NCBI RefSeq assembly: GCF_905404315.1
Contig: NC_066288.1
Coordinates: forward strand, 11,990,501-12,054,500
Source: Leptidea sinapis
Lineage: Eukaryota; Arthropoda; Insecta; Lepidoptera; Pieridae
Reading direction: 5' to 3'
DNA length: 64,000 nucleotides
Numbering within the stretch: position 1 is the first letter of the stretch; every line of letters begins with the position of its first letter. This document shows positions 1-10,618 of this stretch, in pieces. The notes under the pieces are model-generated. The model did not search any database, was not told the DNA's origin, and saw only the letters and a program-made list of their open reading frames with translations. A program made the position numbers and the translations under genes.

Positions 1-272
1 AAGTAACGCCTACTTCAATAAATTTGCCTCTATGATCTATATTATCAACTTTCATTAAAGATAAATTAAAAAATAACAAGTGAAAAATAGCAAAGAGTAA
101 AACGATAGACACAAAAGAAGAGTTTGAAGGGTGATGCTTGTTCGCTTCAAGTGTCTCCGCATACCATTATTCGAAGATTCGCTGAATTCCTAAAACTCGA
201 GTGGCTCATTATGAGAGGAACAAGTTGTAAATTAATTTTTGTCAATAACTTGGACTTAGAAAATTACTATTT
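1..272. other. AT-rich sequence, nothing recognised
   Basis: No conserved protein, RNA or repeat signature was seen. Short open frames here look like chance. Confidence 0.5.
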
Positions 273-955
273 TATGAAAATAAGGGACGAAACGAGCAGA
301 ACGTTCAGCTGATGGAAATTGATACGCCCTGCCCATTATGTGCAGTGCTGCTCAGGATTATTGAAAAACTCAAAAATTGTGTGTCTTCTACCTCATTTGT
401 CACGGGAGTGTTCCGAAGAGCTGTTTAACCTGATTCCTGCCGCCGAATTCCACCTTCGCACGACACGCCACAAGTTAGGATATCATCCTCACTATCTGAA
501 TGTGTGGCGGTCCTCCACAGTGCGGTATTCAAGGAGCTTTCTTCCACGTACTATAAAGCTGTGGAATGAACTTCCTTTTGCGGTGTTTTCGGGACGATAC
601 GACATGGGTACCTTCAAAAAAAGCGCGTACACCTTCCTTAAAGGCAGGCAATGCTCCTGTGATTCCTCTGATGTTGCAAGAGATTGTGGGCGGCGGTGAT
701 CACTTAACAACAGGTGACCCGTACGCTCGTTTGTCCTCCTCTTCCATAAAAAATAATCTGAGCGGCACTACAACTGCCCTCGTCACCTTGAGACATATGT
801 TGTCATGTCTTATTTGCCCAGTAATTTCAGTAGCTACGGCGCCTTTCAGACCGAAACACAGTAATGCTTACACATTACTGCTTCACGGCAGAACTAGGCG
901 CCGTTGTGGTACCCATAATCTAGCCCGGCATCCGGTGCAAAGGAGCCTTATACTA
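273..955 (-). repeat. B repeat copy split by an A-type LINE
   Basis: B is a ~310 bp family. In its A-tailed (sense) orientation it starts near ccagtaggaggctcctttg and ends cttattttcataaaaaa. This copy is on the minus strand. The tail half covers 273-378 and the head half resumes at about 752-955, with the A element 379-750 between. The B hairpin (agtgccgctcag paired with ctgagcggcact) is split by the insertion. The family is recognised from about 20 copies in the window and recalls repeats common next to lepidopteran microsatellites; class (SINE-like or other) is uncertain. Confidence 0.85.
379..750 (+). mobile_element. A-type LINE 3' end (Jockey/CR1-like reverse transcriptase tail)
   Basis: The translation gives the last ~100 residues of a non-LTR reverse transcriptase: CSEELFNLIPAAEFH, then RTIKLWNELPFAVF, MGTFKKSAYTFLKG and a stop near 699. 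A short 3' UTR follows, ending in tccat plus an A-run. It is 5'-truncated, as LINEs usually are. It lies inside a B repeat, with aaaaat on both sides as a likely target-site duplication. The open frame 319-699 is an accidental join of B and A sequence, not a gene. Confidence 0.85.
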
Positions 956-1198
956 AAATAGCTATTAATGAAATACATTACATCAACTAAAATAAATATT
1001 ACACACACTACTGCTTGTATGACACACAACGTACACACACATACATTATAGAGGTCTTTGTCAAATAAACCATTTGAAAGTTCAAACTTAAAAATTAAAT
1101 GGATTATGGTCAAATTTCAAGCTCAGGGCTACCACAAATAATTATATTTAAATCAACCACCTCGTGTATGAGGTAAATAAATGCATTACGTCATAAAA

Positions 1199-1376
1199 AA
1201 ACTTCATTGTGCGGTGTTTCCGGGACGATACGACATGGGTACCTTCAAAAAAAGCGCGTACACCTTCCTTAAGGCCGGCAACGCTCCTCTGGTGTTGCAA
1301 GAGATTGTGGGCGGCGGTGATCACTTTACAACAGGTGACCTGTAAGCTCGTTTGTCCTCCTATTCCATAAAAAAAA
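1199..1376 (+). mobile_element. A-type LINE 3' end, short copy
   Basis: It starts at the WNELPCAVFP segment (cttcattgtgcggtgtttcc) and runs to ccataaaaaaaa. A deletion near 1289 removes the bases that normally encode 'CDS'. 5'-truncated and non-coding. Confidence 0.85.
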
Positions 1377-1870
1377 ACACATCACAATTCGCCAACTCAT
1401 TGCATACATTAAAAATAAAAAGCTAGAGGTTTTTCAAACTGTCAATAGTGCTCACTGTATGTCGTTCAAAATAACACTATAATCCTATTGTGACATGGCT
1501 GCACATGGTAGCGATATTCAGCCATCTCAAAACGAATACACGTCAACAGAAATTCCATATTTGAAATTTAATTTTGGAACATAAAATGTCAACGTTTGAG
1601 TATTAATTGTTTTATGTTTGACACTTATGTATCTGTATATTTATAGATACAGATTTGGGTTGATTAATAGTAATAATAATAAAAATGAATATAATCGAAA
1701 AACTTTAATTGATTTATGTTTTAAAAAAAAAGTAACAAAGACTTAAAAAAAACCTATTCCAAAACAATATATACCTACACTAAAATTTAATAAAAAAAAT
1801 TGTATATTTTATACAATCCATTTAATTAATCTAATCCTATTTACAATTATTATTATTATTGGAATCAGTG
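1377..1870. other. AT-rich stretch, no gene
   Basis: Only low-complexity A/T runs and short TAA/TTA runs were seen. No repeat family was recognised. Confidence 0.5.
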
Positions 1871-1879
1871 TCCCCTTGC

Positions 1880-2085
1880 CGTGGCCTCGCCTTGTCACGT
1901 TGCGCGTGCGACACAAGCACATCTTACCTACAACTATGTATATAGACACAAACCTACCTTGGCTGACACCGACTCGAAATTAACTAAATCGGTTCACCCA
2001 GATGGAAGTTCTAAGGTAAGAAACATAACAAAACAACCGACAAATAGAGAAAGTCCCCCTTTTTGAAGTCGGTAAAAAAGGAGGC
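1880..2085 (+). repeat. Interspersed repeat with 'ttgaagtcggt' tail
   Basis: The segment ends ccccctttttgaagtcggtaa, a 3' motif I recall from a widespread lepidopteran repeat. Upstream, the stretch with ggttcacccagatggaag also fits that family. The 61-codon open frame is incidental. Confidence 0.45.
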
Positions 2086-2560
2086 AAAATAAGATTACAA
2101 AAAAATTACAGTGCCTTCTAGGGACGCCGGAAAGAAGCGGAGCTTTATAGTATAAAGCAGAGGAGCTCCAAATTTTGATATATCAGTAGATAGTAGGTAT
2201 AGGTATCTCTTCACCAGAGCGACGCGTCTGGTGGAGCGCGAACACTTGTCGTCTGCGGAGTGCCGACTGCCATAGATCCGATAGATCGAGAGCATGCGAT
2301 TAAAAGCATTAGCACGCTGCAAAATGTACGTTACAAACGTTGTTTTAAATTAACTAATTCATTATATCGGCTGATAGAAAAGTTTAAATAATAAATTCCG
2401 TCGCAGCAACGAACCACCGCATATTCGCATACAATATATCTCGGTCGTCCTCTTCCCTGCGTCGTAATCCTCAGTACTGAGGGTCGTGACCACCCTTCTT
2501 TATCACTTTCTCTCGTATGATCATTCTCTATCTATTCCTGTCTCTGGCGGTGTGAAGGGC
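2086..2560. other. Unassigned sequence of moderate GC
   Basis: No protein homology was recognised. The segment ccagagcgacgcgtctgg (about 2214-2231) forms an imperfect inverted repeat around gacgcgtc. The rest is unremarkable. Confidence 0.4.
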
Positions 2561-2574
2561 ATTTTGAACCATGG

Positions 2575-3085
2575 AGACGAGAGCGAAGCGGATCTGGTCG
2601 GATCATCGTGTTGGACTGCGTCCACAAGGCCTTTTCCCATCTATTTTGCCGACTACAATGAGCCTCTCAAGGTTTTCACCGTTATTCCTTGCGATGTGAC
2701 CGAAGTATTCTAAAACTCTGCGCAGACATTCGGAAGCCAATCGCGAGGAGATCCTGTTCACGCAGTATGGAGACATCAGACCGAAATGCTGTCCAGAGGA
2801 TACGGAGCATCTTTCTCCAGCACCACATCTCAAAGACGTCAATGCGTTTGCGGTCTGCAGCTTTCAGTAAACATACGCCATACGAAAATATTGAGAAGAC
2901 TAGGGTCCGTACCAGTTTGGTCTCAGTTTTTACGGAAATGTTGCGATCTCATCAGATTCTTCCAAGCTGAGACATAGCGCTATTAGGAACCATATTTACT
3001 TATGTTGGAAGCCAAGTAGATAAAGTTGTCCACTATTTCTAGGCCCAGCACACCAGTTAGTTCCAAATATATCTCATTAGGAATG
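2575..3085 (-). mobile_element. RTE-like LINE remnant, C-terminal reverse transcriptase
   Basis: The minus strand, read across frameshifts, gives a typical RTE-type C-terminal region: DRNISVKTETKLVRTLVFSI, AADRKRIDVFEMWCWRKML, TAFRSDVSIL, EYFGHIARNN, GENLERLIVVGKIDGKRP and GRSPTRWSD. Several stops and frameshifts (near 2700 and 2970) show that it is dead. It differs from the H-type RTE copies elsewhere in the window. Confidence 0.8.
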
Positions 3086-3289
3086 TTTGAATAATTAATT
3101 TTGACGCGGCAACGAAATATAATTTTAATGATTACCAATTTTTACTTACCACGTACCAATACTTACCTTTACGAATTTAAAAAAAAAATAGTTTTCGAAA
3201 CCGACTTTCCATACCAAAAATTGCTAACGTTTTGTTTTTGGGGAGCCCGCGGCAGCTGCCACTCTGTATACCTATAAAATTATATATAT

Positions 3290-3440
3290 TCCGTGTAACG
3301 GCCTTAATCTGACGCTCCCGCGTAACGCTTAAATCTGACGCTTAGTACGGCTAGAGAGCCCGAGTAGCCAGCGGCCCGAACGTCCGTATAAAATCTTCGC
3401 TTCAATATGCATAAGCTCGCAGACGGCTGGTAGAATACCC
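3290..3440. other. Short tandem duplication beside a TATA-like motif
   Basis: Two copies of a ~26 bp unit (gtaacggccttaatctgacg and gtaacgcttaaatctgacg) lie at about 3296-3345. A TATA-like tataaaat follows at about 3387. This could be a decayed promoter or LTR piece; nothing more specific can be supported. Confidence 0.3.
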
Positions 3441-3544
3441 TAGAAGATGGAAACGTTACTTCGTTGATGAAAAAAACTTATCTTTTGTTTCTCCGGGGGA
3501 AAAGAATATGGAAGGTCCAGGCCCAAGGCATTCATTCTGCAGGG

Positions 3545-3724
3545 TGAAATGACTGGGTGAATGAAACCTTACATCTTATATCTCAAGAAGACAAGCGCAA
3601 TTGTAGTGATGCTTAGAATTTTATAAGAATCCTGAGCGGTACTGCATTGTAATGGGTAGGGCGTATCAATTAGCATCAGATGAACGTCCTACTCGTCTCA
3701 TCACTTTTTGTCATATAAAAAAAT
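3545..3724 (+). repeat. B repeat, degenerate 3' half
   Basis: It retains atgactgggtgaatgaaacc (from B attactgggcaaatgagact), caagcgcaattgtagtg, aatcctgagcggtactgcat and agggcgtatcaatt, then an A-rich end. The head is missing. Confidence 0.7.
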
Positions 3725-3725
3725 A

Positions 3726-4042
3726 CATACTGTCAAGCAAATAAAAAGTTTTAACAAAAAGCGCCAAATGATAACTCACATTACTTGAAGTTAAATACGA
3801 CCTCTTTAGATTTTAGTTTCGAGAATCATACGTATGTAAATCGCTGAAAATATTCATATTTTATACAAGTTGTGAAGAAGGCATTCATCCGACAAGCACT
3901 GAGGAATATGACAAATTACTTTCTGCAGAATACTCATAAAAATCACTCGCAGAGACTTAAGCTGTGCATATATTTTTCACAGTGATTTTGCTGTGAAGTC
4001 TCTAAGCCCAGGTAAACTAAATAAAAAAATACATTCTCACCA
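3726..4042. other. AT-rich spacer, nothing recognised
   Basis: No open frame or repeat signature could be supported. Confidence 0.45.
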
Positions 4043-4382
4043 TTTCTTTTTTGGAAGAGAGAACAAAGCTGATCTTTAGTGATCAACGCCGCTCACATTC
4101 TCTTGCAACACCAGGGGAAACACAGGAGCGTTGCCGGCCCTTTACAAAGTGTACGCGCTTTTTTGAAGATACCAATGTCGTAAAGTCCTGGAAACACCGC
4201 AGAAGGTACCTCATTCGACAAATTTGTAATACGAGATTCATAAATCTAAAAAAAATAAGAAAGTTCCTTGAAAACCGCACTGTTGAGGAATGCCACACAT
4301 CCAGATGGAGGGGATGATATCCTAATTTGAATACGGCGGCAGGAATCAGGTCAAACAGCTCTTCGGAACACTCTTCGTGATA
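4043..4382 (-). mobile_element. A-type LINE 3' end
   Basis: On the minus strand the LINE tail runs from ECSEELF-like codons (ending near 4380) to GVARECERR near 4095. A ~27 bp A/T-rich insert disrupts the WNELP region near 4225-4255. It is followed immediately by a B copy on the same strand, so the two A-tailed elements lie back to back. Confidence 0.8.
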
Positions 4383-4695
4383 TTTTTTTTTTTTAAATAA
4401 GGGATGAGACGAGCAGGACGTTCAGCTGATGGTAATGATACACCTTACCCATTACAATGAAGTGCCGCTCAGGATTCTTGAAAAACCCAAACATTCTGAG
4501 CGGTACAATTGCGCTCGTCACCTTGAGACATAAGATGTTAAGTCTCAATTGCCCGGTAATTTCACTAGCTACGGTGCCCTTCAGACCAAAACACAATAAC
4601 TTTTACACATTACTGCTTCACGGCAGAAATAGGCGCCGTTGCGGTAACCATAAACTAGCCGACAACCTGTGCAAGGGAGCCTCCCTCTGGTAGGA
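4383..4695 (-). repeat. B repeat, near full length
   Basis: It runs from a 13 T tract (the A-tail on the minus strand) through gacgagcaggacgttcagct, the hairpin arms, tagctacggtgcccttcaga and gcttcacggcagaaatagg to gagcctccctctggtagg. Confidence 0.85.
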
Positions 4696-5228
4696 GCCTC
4701 CCAAATGCGGTAGAATCTCTTCTATGATTGAAACACAATGAAGCGACGTCTCTATACGTAACGCCATGAGATATATAAATAAAATAAATTATGAGTACCT
4801 ATATGCATACGTAAGATAATATGAAGTATGATAAAGTGATGTATTTGGTTATAACAAAAAAAAATGTTTTAAATCCTATAATTCAACTCACAAAACAAAC
4901 TCAAACAACACAGCCTTTGAACCAATTATATTCAATGTAAAATTGTTATCCATTGTTATATATACGAGGGCCATTTAATAAATGAGTTTTATAAAGCTAT
5001 AGATATGAAGAATGAAAAGTAGAACATCGTAACATAGTGCGGGCGCTTTTTGTGAAATGTGTGTTAGCCGGTTTGGGTCACCGCCAAACTGTCTACTAGC
5101 TAAATCTCCATAGATGCTTATGATACATATATAAACGATATTTTATTACAGTTTCATTTGGAATTTTCTTTATTTATATATTATAATAAATTTATGGTCT
5201 AGCATTCTACGTAGGTCACACTAAAAGT
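4696..5228. other. AT-rich spacer, no gene
   Basis: No protein or repeat family was recognised over these ~530 bp. Confidence 0.45.
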
Positions 5229-5415
5229 TATGTTTTTTTTTTTTTGAAAATAAGGTACAATACTAGCAGGACGTTCAGCGGGTGGTAATTGATACGCCCT
5301 GCCCATTACAATGCTCAGGATTCTTGAGAAACCCCAAAAATTCTGAATGCGCATGTTGACACATGAGACATATGATGTTAGTTAAGTCTCATTTGCCCTG
5401 TAATTTCACTAGCTA
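5229..5415 (-). repeat. B repeat, tail half
   Basis: It starts with a T run and keeps acgttcagcgggtggtaatt, part of the hairpin and tttcactagctatgc, then breaks off before the head region. One hairpin arm has been lost. Confidence 0.75.
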
Positions 5416-5439
5416 TGCTATACCCAGTTTTAGAACCAC

Positions 5440-5640
5440 TAAGGCAAATAAGTAATTTTTGGGAAATTCTGTTAGATTCTATTATATGGAGCTTCCCCAC
5501 GACCATAACAGAATTGCCTGACAAAACCTTCAAGACATATATAAATACTGTTTTAATGGGAAAAAGTTACTAATGTTAAGGAATATATTGAAGACAAAGA
5601 AGTTTGGATTACTTTACTTTAAATGTGCTTATGAAGATAA
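5440..5640 (+). mobile_element. Possible LINE C-terminal remnant
   Basis: One frame reads TITELPDKTFKTYINTVLMG followed by NVKEYIEDKEVW, the 'lP..FK..l...L....yY.l.dyl' pattern of LINE reverse transcriptase tails. Frames are broken, so assignment is tentative. Confidence 0.4.
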
Positions 5641-6253
5641 AAAATATTATCCAGAATATATTGAGATGAAACAGTCAAAATGTTTATTTCCTTAAATTTC
5701 TTTCTCTTAATGATTCTCTTTATGGTAAGGTTCTATGATCTGCTAAGATTTAGGAACCTGTCAGGATGCAGAAACCAGTGGCGTGGAGAATCGATAGGCA
5801 GTGAGTGTTGTGTTGTGTGGGCGTTGTGGTGGGCTTGCAAGCGGCTGTAGGTCGCGGCAGCTGAAGGCGCGGTGTGAGACGTGGGTCGCGTGTGCGAGCG
5901 TGAAGCGGGCGGGTGCGCGCGCAGCGGGGTGCGGGCGAGGGCCCACTGCCAGCGGGCGACGACGGGGCACGGGCGCCGTGCGGGCAGTGGCGTGCAGCGT
6001 GCGCCGCGGACGGCCGCACCGCAGTGTCAGCAGCAACCCGCCATGCCTGGCCCGCGTCTCTCCCGCGCCGCCTGACAGCATGGCCCATCCAACCGCCACC
6101 ACCACACGCAGCCACGCTCTGACCACGGTACGAGTTCCGACCCGTGCTCTCCGCCAGTGACAGTGTTATCATTCGGAGTTCGCTCAGCCGCTCGCTTTAC
6201 ATTCGATCGGCCGCAGACCGCGAGCTGTAGGCGCGAGTGTTCCGCCGCCGCGC

Positions 6254-6267
6254 CGCTAGATGGCGCC
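6254..6267 (+). promoter_or_regulatory. CTCF-like insulator motif
   Basis: The sequence cgctagatggcgcc contains AGATGGCGCC, close to the insect CTCF core AG(A/G)TGGCGC. It lies in the GC-rich block, where insulator proteins often bind near promoters. This is a motif match only. Confidence 0.45.
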
Positions 6268-6406
6268 GCGCTCCGCTCCTGCGGCGACCGCTCTCCGCCC
6301 GCGCCCCGCCCGCGCTGTCTTTTGTTTCTTCCCGTCGCGGTCGTGTGTTTAACACAATAATAATAATTGTTGGTCGACGGTGCGGTGGAACACAGCGCCG
6401 GGCTGT

Positions 6407-6420
6407 CGCTGACGTCAGCG
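6407..6420. promoter_or_regulatory. CRE/ATF palindrome
   Basis: CGCTGACGTCAGCG is a perfect 14 bp palindrome with the full cAMP-response element TGACGTCA at 6410-6417. CREB/ATF-family bZIP dimers bind this core. Its place in the CpG-rich block supports a regulatory role. Confidence 0.55.
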
Positions 6421-6639
6421 GAGCCCGGGCTGCCCGAGCCACACTCTCGGCTTCCCCGACCTTCCGCCGTCTACCACTCACATACAACACGGTCCTTAAC
6501 CGTCACTCACACACATAACACGAAATCCCTAACACATTCAATTGCGAGTGATATATACAACTAAGTCTATCTTAATATAAAAATAATATATTCCATAAAT
6601 ATTATATCGCAATTGGAGGTGTTTCATTCATAGTATCTC

Positions 6640-6852
6640 TTAGGGTCAAAAAATCTGCAAAGTGGATTGATCCGTAGAGGCGGTAGACCGTGGCGGTGAA
6701 CGGACGTTTATGTACGCAGCGGTAGATCAATGCTCGGTTATAATAAAATGGAAACGGAAATAGAAACTTTATATTGTAAGGAGTGTAAGGGATTCATTTA
6801 GTTAAAGGAGTGCGCCCAAGAGTGGCGCGGCGCGCCGATGCTCCAAAGTTTG
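6640..6852 (+). other. Candidate 5' exon ending in a strong splice donor
   Basis: The bases ...aaagtttg|gtgagtgat at 6845-6861 fit the 5' splice-site consensus very well. Just before lies a GC-rich patch (ggcgcggcgcgccg) and an ATG at 6838, which would give MLQSL in phase 0 up to the donor. Whether that ATG is used or the exon is purely untranslated cannot be told. The exon start is arbitrary; transcription may begin in the GC-rich block above. A long first intron would explain the rest of the window. Confidence 0.4.
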
Positions 6853-6861
6853 GTGAGTGAT

Positions 6862-7834
6862 AGAAAGTAAGGCTTCAGCCAAGTCACTATCGAGTGATAC
6901 ATTAATCACTTTAACCAATCTCGTGATACGTCGACAATCAAACAATACGAGGGTACAATATCATTAAAATTAAATAATATTATCTGTTAACTCGTATTAG
7001 ATTACGAAAAGACAGTTATATAAACAGATCTATTGACGTTCCATTCCATAGTTACAGATTCTAGTAATAGATTATAGAGTGGTAGATTATAAGATATTTT
7101 TTAATTTCACATCACTAGTGAGTAACTTTGACGTGGGATCGATAAATGATTCCATTTTTGTGAAATGAAATACATAATATATAGTCGGGGAAACAAACGA
7201 ATAATAATATATACTTAATGTGATTCTGCAACCTACAAACCCAAACATATACCTAACTCTGTTGCTAACAATTCTACAAACGCCTTCTGTACTGTAGCAT
7301 CGATCGTCAGCCAATGAAACAAAAACTCCATTTATTCCGTTTATATATCAATGAAAATATGAAAGGATTTGTGTTCCATCAGATCATTTTCAGTAGGGTC
7401 AACGAAAGGCAACTGTCTCCTCGTAAGAATCGGATCGATCGTCGAATAAGTAACACTTCTGTAGTAGACTTACAGAATCTAGCACGAACGACTATTCGAA
7501 TTTAAATATCTTTCACTTTATATCGAAATATAAAAGCTTTATTCTGTAGATGAGAGAAATTAAAAGAGTTATATCATAGCCAGTGCTTGCTTGTTGTTCT
7601 ATATTACAATAGGAAAATACAAACATTTTTTTATTATAAGTGGCGAATACATAACCATATTGCTAACGTTTTAGTTGCATATTTTTATCTGAATAAAAAT
7701 ATACTAGCCGATCCCGCCATTTAGGCGAATTATAAAGTAAATATATTTAATTTTATTCATCTTATTACAAATACAATAAAAATAAGTAGCCATAAACCAT
7801 CTAGTATAAATTTCGCATCGAATGGTTTTATTTA
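6862..7834. other. AT-rich, probable intron sequence
   Basis: No exon-like or repeat-specific signal was seen, except tactagccgatcccgcc near 7705, which resembles the minus-strand 3' end of lepidopteran Helitrons. Small open frames (7087-7314, 7314-7505) show no recognisable domain. Confidence 0.4.
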
Positions 7835-8050
7835 TTTATTTATTGACACACCAACAGCATTACATACAAAACATTAAAAATAATTATGGTCTAATAGGTA
7901 CATAATCTGGTATTAATGCCAGTTACTGGTGCATACACCACTCTCATTGCAAGACATTAATTTAAATACAAAATACAGTTCGACCTACAAATTTAACAAG
8001 GATTTTAAGCAAATTACTAAAAATAATAGATACAATATAAAGAATAAATA
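7835..8050 (-). mobile_element. LINE 3' UTR fragment with TAAA-repeat tail
   Basis: The sequence begins (ttta)n attgacacaccaacagcatt, the antisense of a LINE tail with short A-rich tandem repeats that I recall from other lepidopteran sequence. No coding part remains. Confidence 0.5.
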
Positions 8051-8784
8051 GTTTGTATGAATATCAACTAACATATTATTATTATTTACGAACAGAATGT
8101 GCGGTTAGTTTTTCTTTCAGACTTGTCACTGTGTCATGAAAAATATCATAATCTCAAAATTAAAAAATATCATATAATATGGTGGTAGTTTCATGTCGAT
8201 ACGATCAGTGGTTTAGGCGTGAAAGAGCCTCAAATAAAGACCATTTTCATTATATATATATAGAAGAAGAGTAGAAGAAATCAGTATTGTAACACCATTC
8301 TTTATATGCCAGAGGAAAAACTGGAGCGGTACTGCTCTTATAAAAGCCACATTGTGTAAGCCCTTTTTCAGAGGAAACTTGTCAAATCTCTTTGAGGAAA
8401 TGAGGAATATCATTGTATCTACATTCATTAATATGTCACTGAAGATGAGATTAAGTTGGGATCAAATTAACGAGGTGATTACCTTAAATTTAACGCCTTT
8501 TTTTGTTTATTTAAACTATTGTAAATTATTTATTCACGTCTACAAAATGTTATTCAATTGATATTTTCATACAAATACAATTAGGTATTTTTTTAATTAT
8601 AAACTAAGAGAAAAATAATATTGAAATCAAACAAAAAAAAATACAAAGTTACAGTCATTAAAATTTTTTGAGTAAGGATCTTCTGTCCCTATCTCGCAAA
8701 GCAATAATTTGTATAGTATTTTAATGGGTGTGACATCACATTATACTATGGCTATCTCTTAACAGGGATTTTAAAATTCATATA
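8051..8784. other. AT-rich spacer, no gene
   Basis: Two open frames of ~70 codons (8213-8428 minus, 8352-8561 plus) have no recognisable domain and AT-biased composition. Nothing else was recognised. Confidence 0.4.
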
Positions 8785-9125
8785 TTTTTTTATGGCAGTA
8801 AGGGACAAGACAAGCAGGACGTTCAAATAATGGTAATTGATACGCCCAGCCCATTACAATGCAGTGCCGCTCAGGATTCTTGAAAAAACACAAAAATATT
8901 GATCAGCACTACAATCGCGCTTGTCACCTTGAGACATACGATGTTATGTCTCATTTACCCAGTAATTTAACTAGCTACAGCACCCTTCACACCGAAACTC
9001 AATAATGTTTACATTACTACTTCACGGCAGAAAAGGGCGCCGTTGTGATTCTCATAATCTAGCCGGCATCCTGTGCAAAGGATCCTTCCACTGTTAAATA
9101 CCCTTAGCCGATTTCATGAATTCCA
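8785..9125 (-). repeat. B repeat with extended head
   Basis: A near full-length B copy from tttttttatggcagtaaggg to gatccttccactgttaaa, followed by tacccttagccgatttc, an extra head segment shared with the copies near 28010 and 47930. Confidence 0.8.
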
Positions 9126-9289
9126 ATGGGAATCCATATTTTCCAGAGGCTGGCTCTTTTTAGTGTGACGTGCATTGCGTTCGCGTAGAATATAAAATAA
9201 TTTCCACGATAGAATCTTTTTGTCATTATGTTTATGTGTTCTCCCTCACTTCTGTGATTAAATAATATACAAATTAAATTTATTGACGT

Positions 9290-10040
9290 TTATTTAGTTG
9301 CAGTATCCAGCAATTGTTCTGGAAATGTGAGATTTCTCTTCACCTTACCTTTGATTCTACAACAGATTATTTATGATTCAGGTTTTTTGGGGGTGTTTCT
9401 TCACTTTCCTAGCTAGTTAGTCAGAAGTTTCATTGGCTTTGATTGCAAAACGAAGTATTTTCAATTCAGTGTATGTTAATTCATGTTCTAGGGCAGGTTT
9501 TCTTTATCTTTCCAAGCTGGTGAGTAAGCTACTTCGTTGCCTTTGATTCCGAAATAGATGTATGATTCAGGTTGTTTGGGGATGTTTCATCACATTCCTA
9601 GCTAGTGATCAGAATTTTCGTTGCCTTTGATTGCGCAATGAAGTATTTACAATTCAGTGTATGTTGATTCAGGTTCTATGGTTGGTTTTTCTTCTTATTT
9701 CCAAGAAAGTGAGTAAGCCACTTCATTGCCTTTGATTCCGCAACAGATTATTTATGATTCAGGTTTTTGAGAGGTTTTCCTTAACCTCTCCAAGCTAATG
9801 AGTCCGCTGCATCGTTGCCTTTGATTGTGAAACAGAGTGATTCAGTTCAGAGGATGTTATTCTATAGAGACCCCCTATAGACCCCCCTTCTTAAACTTTA
9901 CAAGCTAATGAGCCAGTTGCAACATAGTTTTTGATTGTGCAACGAGGTCTTTCTTTACTTTTCCATGCTAGAGGGTCATCTCCTTCGTAGCCTTTACTTG
10001 TGCAATAAAGCGATTATGATTCAGCTGCTCTGAGTTTTTT
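9290..10040. repeat. Degenerate minisatellite of alternating monomers
   Basis: The marker (gc)ctttgatt, or a variant, recurs at 9348, 9437, 9541, 9624, 9730, 9819, ~9928 and ~9992, so spacing is about 89, 104, 83, 106, 89, 109 and 64 bp. Two monomer types alternate. One continues gattccgcaacagattattt; the other continues gattgcgcaatgaagtattt and carries cagtgtatgttgattcagg. The higher-order unit is therefore a dimer of about 190 bp. Monomers are clearly diverged. No coding function is apparent. Confidence 0.8.
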
Positions 10041-10618
10041 AATTTACACGAGAAGAATCTCGAATTAAGAAAGACCTTGGATAATGCCGGGTATGATCTA
10101 CAGATTTTGATAAAAATAAATATCACATTTTGAAACATTATATACAAAAAAATGTCGACATTTATGTAAATTTTTGATATTGTCTGTATTCAGTTGATAA
10201 TTTCAGTCAAATGAAGTCATATTTAAGTAAAAAAATTTGGAATAGATGGATATGTTTACTGACAATGTTACTATGTACATTAGACATTCGGTCACAATGT
10301 TAATAATATATTCCTTCGCAATCCTTACTTTGCAATTGATTTTTCAATTGAACTGTAAATGTTGACTATTCAGTATTTAACTAAATATTGTTTACAATCT
10401 ATAATTTGTCATCTGACAATCGATTATGAATCTGTTAATCTATTTGTCAATGTTAATTTTTAAATCCAATTAGCATATAAACCAATATAGTAGTAGTTTA
10501 AAAAACGCTTATCTCACACATCACATAATTAATACTAAGTTAAAAATACCAATACGTCAACTCATAAGTGAATTTAAAAAATAGGTGAAAAAAACGAAGT
10601 TAAGGTTAAGGAAAAAAG
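10041..10618. other. AT-rich spacer before the mariner remnant
   Basis: No recognisable transposase codons or other features. It may include decayed mariner 5' sequence that cannot be read. Confidence 0.35.

Larger units (their letters stand above)
5770..6540 (+). promoter_or_regulatory. GC/CpG-rich promoter block of a host gene
   Basis: About 770 bp of strongly GC-rich, CpG-dense DNA stands out from the AT-rich surroundings. It is the only place in the window where several long overlapping open frames arise on both strands, which is what GC-rich DNA does by chance. It holds a CTCF-like site and a CRE palindrome, listed separately. A short upstream frame (MPGPRLSRAA, about 6042-6074) precedes an ATG at 6080 in good context (cagcatggcc). 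That frame could read MAHPTATTTRSHALTT to a weak donor at 6128 (cacg|gtacga). Direction is inferred from the strong + strand donor at 6853. The gene itself is not identified. Confidence 0.6.

Noticed and set aside
319..699. 126-codon gene
   Set aside because: The frame joins B repeat sequence to a truncated reverse transcriptase tail; it is a transposon junction.
5750..6490. Protein-coding genes in the GC-rich block
   Set aside because: Long frames occur in several overlapping frames on both strands, and their translations are Arg/Ala/Pro-rich without domains; this is a compositional effect.
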